From: Myroides sp.
GTDB lineage: Bacteria > Bacteroidota > Bacteroidia > Flavobacteriales > Flavobacteriaceae
Assembly (NCBI GenBank): GCA_018384465.1
Contig: JAHAYQ010000077.1
Location: forward strand, 1-7,638
Direction: 5' to 3'
Length of the DNA stretch: 7,638 bases
How positions within the stretch are numbered: the stretch's first letter is position 1; each line of letters begins with the position of its first letter. Position numbers and translations under genes: made by a program. Shown one piece after another: positions 6,305-7,638 of this stretch. The notes under the pieces were generated by a model. That model saw nothing but the letters and a program-made list of their open reading frames with translations, was not told where the DNA came from and did no database searches.

Positions 6305-6811
6305 ATGGAAGTATTAGGAAGAATTAAAATGATTGGAAACGTACAAGATGTAAGTCCAACATTTAGAAAAAGAGAAGTGGTTGTAACAACCGAAGAGCAA
6401 TATCCACAACACATTATGATTGAGTTTACACAAGACAAATGTGATTTGTTAAACCAATTCCAAATTGGTGAACAAGTACGTGTAGGCATCAATTTACGCG
6501 GTAGAGAGTGGACCAATCCACAAGGCGAAACTCGTTATTTTAACTCTATTCAAGGATGGAGAATTGATCGTCCACAGCAACAACCTTATGGTGGTCAACC
6601 GCAACAAGGTTATGGTCAACCTCAAGGTGGGTACGGTCAACCGCAACAAGGTGGCGGATATGGTCAGCCACAACAAGGTTTTAACCAACAACCGCAGCAA
6701 GGACAGCCATTTGATAATCAAGGTGGTTTTGCTGCCAATAATAACCCAAGCTTTCCACCTGCTCCTAATTTTGGAGGAAATGAAGAAGCCGAAGACGATT
6801 TACCTTTCTAA
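6305..6811 (+). CDS. DUF3127 protein with SSB-like linker and acidic tip
   Basis: The protein has 168 residues. Residues 1-89 are the DUF3127 domain, with the conserved blocks FRKREVVVTTEEQYPQHIMIEF (20-41, in parts) and GINLRGREWTNPQGE (61-75) then YFNSIQGWRI (78-87). It is a small all-beta domain that I infer to be OB-fold-like. Residues 90-158 are a low-complexity linker of repeated GYGQPQQG units. Residues 160-168 form an acidic tail ending DDLPF. The order of compact domain, Gly/Gln/Pro linker and acidic-LPF end is that of bacterial SSB, whose DDDIPF tip recruits replication and repair proteins. The family has no assigned function. Single-stranded nucleic acid binding and partner recruitment are hypotheses drawn from this architecture. 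It starts 3 nt after the flavin reductase stop codon. A terminator hairpin follows 24 nt after its own stop. Confidence 0.9.
   Translation: MEVLGRIKMIGNVQDVSPTFRKREVVVTTEEQYPQHIMIEFTQDKCDLLNQFQIGEQVRVGINLRGREWTNPQGETRYFNSIQGWRIDRPQQQPYGGQPQQGYGQPQGGYGQPQQGGGYGQPQQGFNQQPQQGQPFDNQGGFAANNNPSFPPAPNFGGNEEAEDDLPF
6593..6682 (+). repeat. Degenerate in-frame repeats coding the GQPQQG linker
   Basis: Four tandem units of 21-27 nt, all in codon frame, encode GGQPQQGY, GQPQGGY, GQPQQGGGY and GQPQQGF (residues 97-126 of the DUF3127 protein). The DNA units GGTCAACCGCAACAAGG are nearly identical, so slippage could change linker length between strains. The repeats also hold a second frame open, which accounts for a spurious overlapping reading frame here. 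Confidence 0.85.
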
Positions 6812-6835
6812 TATTGAAAGAAATTGATATTTTTG
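6805..6835 (+). promoter_or_regulatory. Candidate aat promoter overlapping the preceding terminator
   Basis: TATTTTTG (6828-6835) fits TAnnTTTG exactly. The upstream element would be TTT at 6805-6807 with a 20-nt spacer, only two of three bases of TTG. A start at about 6840-6842 would fall inside the left arm of the hairpin at 6836-6863. Transcripts from here could therefore not form the whole terminator. Tentative. Confidence 0.35.
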
Positions 6836-6868
6836 AATCCTGATTACATGTGTAATTGGGATTTTTTT
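6836..6868 (+). terminator. Intrinsic terminator abutting the aat start codon
   Basis: AATCCTGATTAC (6836-6847) pairs with GTAATTGGGATT (6852-6863) as a 12-bp RNA stem with two G-U pairs and a 4-base loop. An unbroken run of seven T (6862-6868) follows. The aat ATG starts at the next base, 6869. The structure lies 24 nt after the DUF3127 stop and would end that operon. Its position also makes it a potential attenuator or translation-masking element for aat. Confidence 0.75.
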
Positions 6869-7528
6869 ATGTATAAACTTACCAACGAACTTTATTTCCC
6901 ATCTGTTGAAACCGCTCATTCTACAGGTATTGTGGCTTTTGGTGGTGATTTATCTACTGAACGTTTACTCTTGGCTTACCAAAGTGGTATATTTCCTTGG
7001 TTTGAAGATGGAGAAGAAATCACTTGGTTTGCACCAGAAGCACGAATGGTTTTATTTTTAAATCAGTTGAAGATCTCAAAATCAACACGAAATGTCATCA
7101 ACCGAAACATTTTTAAGGTCACGTTTAATACAGCTTTTGAAGAGGTAATTACTAACTGCCAACAGATAAAACGAGCAGATCAACTTGGCACATGGATTAC
7201 GGATGACATGCTAAATGCGTATATTAAACTACACCAATTGGGTTATGCAAAGTCGGTAGAAGTGTGGCAAAACAACCAGTTAGTAGGTGGTTTGTACGGC
7301 ATTGATTTAGGACATATATTTTGTGGCGAAAGCATGTTTTCTAAAGTTTCAAACGCTTCCAAAATAGCATTTATTCATTTAGCGCAAAAATTAAAAGAAG
7401 AAAGCTATCAATTAATTGACTGTCAGGTTTACAACGAATATTTGGCACAATTAGGTTGCGAGGAAATTCCGCGCGATTTGTTTATGAAAGTACTGACTAA
7501 AAAAATAAGAGTGGAGTATCATGAATAG
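6869..7528 (+). CDS. aat: Leucyl/phenylalanyl-tRNA-protein transferase
   Basis: The protein has 219 residues when started at the ATG at 6869 (MYKLTNELYFPSVE), the usual Aat N-terminus. Upstream in-frame TTG and ATG codons would place the terminator stem inside the gene. Aat transfers Leu or Phe from charged tRNA to proteins with N-terminal Arg or Lys, marking them for ClpS-ClpAP degradation in the cytoplasm. Visible motifs are GGDLS (25-29), YQSGIFPWF (37-45), GTWI (107-110), AYIKLHQLGYAKSVEVW (117-133), GGLYGIDLGHIFCGESMFS (140-158) and LIDCQ (182-186). Asp184 and Gln186 match the catalytic Asp186/Gln188 of E. coli Aat, and Glu154 matches Glu156. The usual WWSPDPR block is altered to WFAPEAR (53-59). 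It converges on the partial gene at the window end, 14 nt away. Confidence 0.96.
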   Translation: MYKLTNELYFPSVETAHSTGIVAFGGDLSTERLLLAYQSGIFPWFEDGEEITWFAPEARMVLFLNQLKISKSTRNVINRNIFKVTFNTAFEEVITNCQQIKRADQLGTWITDDMLNAYIKLHQLGYAKSVEVWQNNQLVGGLYGIDLGHIFCGESMFSKVSNASKIAFIHLAQKLKEESYQLIDCQVYNEYLAQLGCEEIPRDLFMKVLTKKIRVEYHE

Positions 7529-7542
7529 AGAAGGTTAAAACA

Positions 7543-7638
7543 TTACTCACTTTCCAAAGCATAAACCAATGTATAACCATCAAACGAATCAAAATAAAAG
7601 GTAAACTTACAGCCAAAATCTAACTCTTTACAATCAAC
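7543..7638 (-). CDS. 3' end of an unidentified leftward gene (31 residues, partial)
   Basis: Reading leftward from the window edge, an open frame of 31 codons ends at a TAA at 7545-7543. It encodes VDCKELDFGCKFTFYFDSF and then DGYTLVYALESE. Its placement, tail to tail with aat after a 14-nt gap and filling the rest of the window without a stop, supports a real gene. The cysteine pair (residues 3 and 10) and alternating aromatics suggest a small beta-rich domain end. The family cannot be assigned from so short a tail. Confidence 0.55.
   Translation of the reverse strand, partial: VDCKELDFGCKFTFYFDSFDGYTLVYALESE

Noticed and set aside
6593..6682. Tandem repeats considered as a CRISPR array or other DNA-level repeat element
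   Set aside because: The units are 21-27 nt, contiguous without unique spacers, and stay in codon frame, so they are protein-coding linker repeats.
6564..6827. Overlapping 87-codon frame inside the DUF3127 gene
   Set aside because: It is kept open by the repetitive linker DNA and yields a Val/Asn/Lys-rich product without family features; the DUF3127 frame is clearly the real one.
6824..6868. Upstream in-frame TTG (6824) or ATG (6848) as the aat start
   Set aside because: Both would place the terminator stem and T-run in coding sequence and add residues not seen in the family; the ATG at 6869 gives the expected N-terminus.
7543..7638. Assignment of the terminal fragment to a small cysteine-containing family (DUF1059-like), from the VDCKELDFGC start
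   Set aside because: The similarity covers only about ten residues and the remainder does not match; too short to name.

Overview
The window looks like chromosomal DNA from a member of the Bacteroidota, most likely a Flavobacteriaceae-type organism. The base composition is AT-rich and intergenic regions are short. Start codons are preceded by AT-rich sequence rather than clear Shine-Dalgarno motifs. Several leaders carry promoter boxes of the Bacteroidota type (TTG, about 19 nt, TAnnTTTG). The gene content also fits: a TonB-dependent outer-membrane receptor, a DUF3127 protein, a lipoprotein with an acidic surface-export-like tag, and a histidine kinase with an HQIGTP H-box. The species cannot be named from this sequence alone.

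Left part (1-2194). The window opens inside the C-terminal two thirds of a TonB-dependent receptor. A 20-bp perfect hairpin follows it, then about 200 bp of non-coding sequence flanked by a 12-bp direct repeat. A leftward gene for a small lipoprotein comes next; it has a Rieske-like fold signature but lacks the complete set of iron-sulfur ligands.

Middle (2195-5332). A 135-bp divergent region carries two overlapping promoter candidates. It also holds a terminator-shaped hairpin in the greA leader. greA and a HIT-family hydrolase gene form a two-gene operon that ends at a strong intrinsic terminator. A 278-residue exported protein of unknown function follows; near its C-terminus is an H-x-H...T-x-x-D motif resembling a JAMM metal site. 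It converges, with only 5 nt between the stop codons, on a two-transmembrane sensor histidine kinase with no response regulator beside it in this window.

Right part (5333-7638). A rightward gene cluster encodes a flavin reductase-like protein, a DUF3127 protein and Aat. Aat is the leucyl/phenylalanyl-tRNA-protein transferase of the N-degron pathway. The DUF3127 protein has a compact N-terminal domain, a Gly/Gln/Pro repeat linker and an acidic tip ending DDLPF, the layout of bacterial single-stranded DNA-binding protein (SSB). An intrinsic terminator lies directly against the aat start codon, with a promoter-like box overlapping its 5' side, so aat may be uncoupled from the two genes before it. 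The window ends in the 3' end of an unidentified leftward gene.

Most of the window is ordinary core genome. No mobile element, CRISPR array, RNA gene or defence system was seen. The most interesting signals are the SSB-like design of the DUF3127 protein, the JAMM-like motif in the exported protein, the ligand-poor Rieske-like lipoprotein, and two terminator-shaped hairpins sitting in front of genes (greA and aat) rather than behind them.
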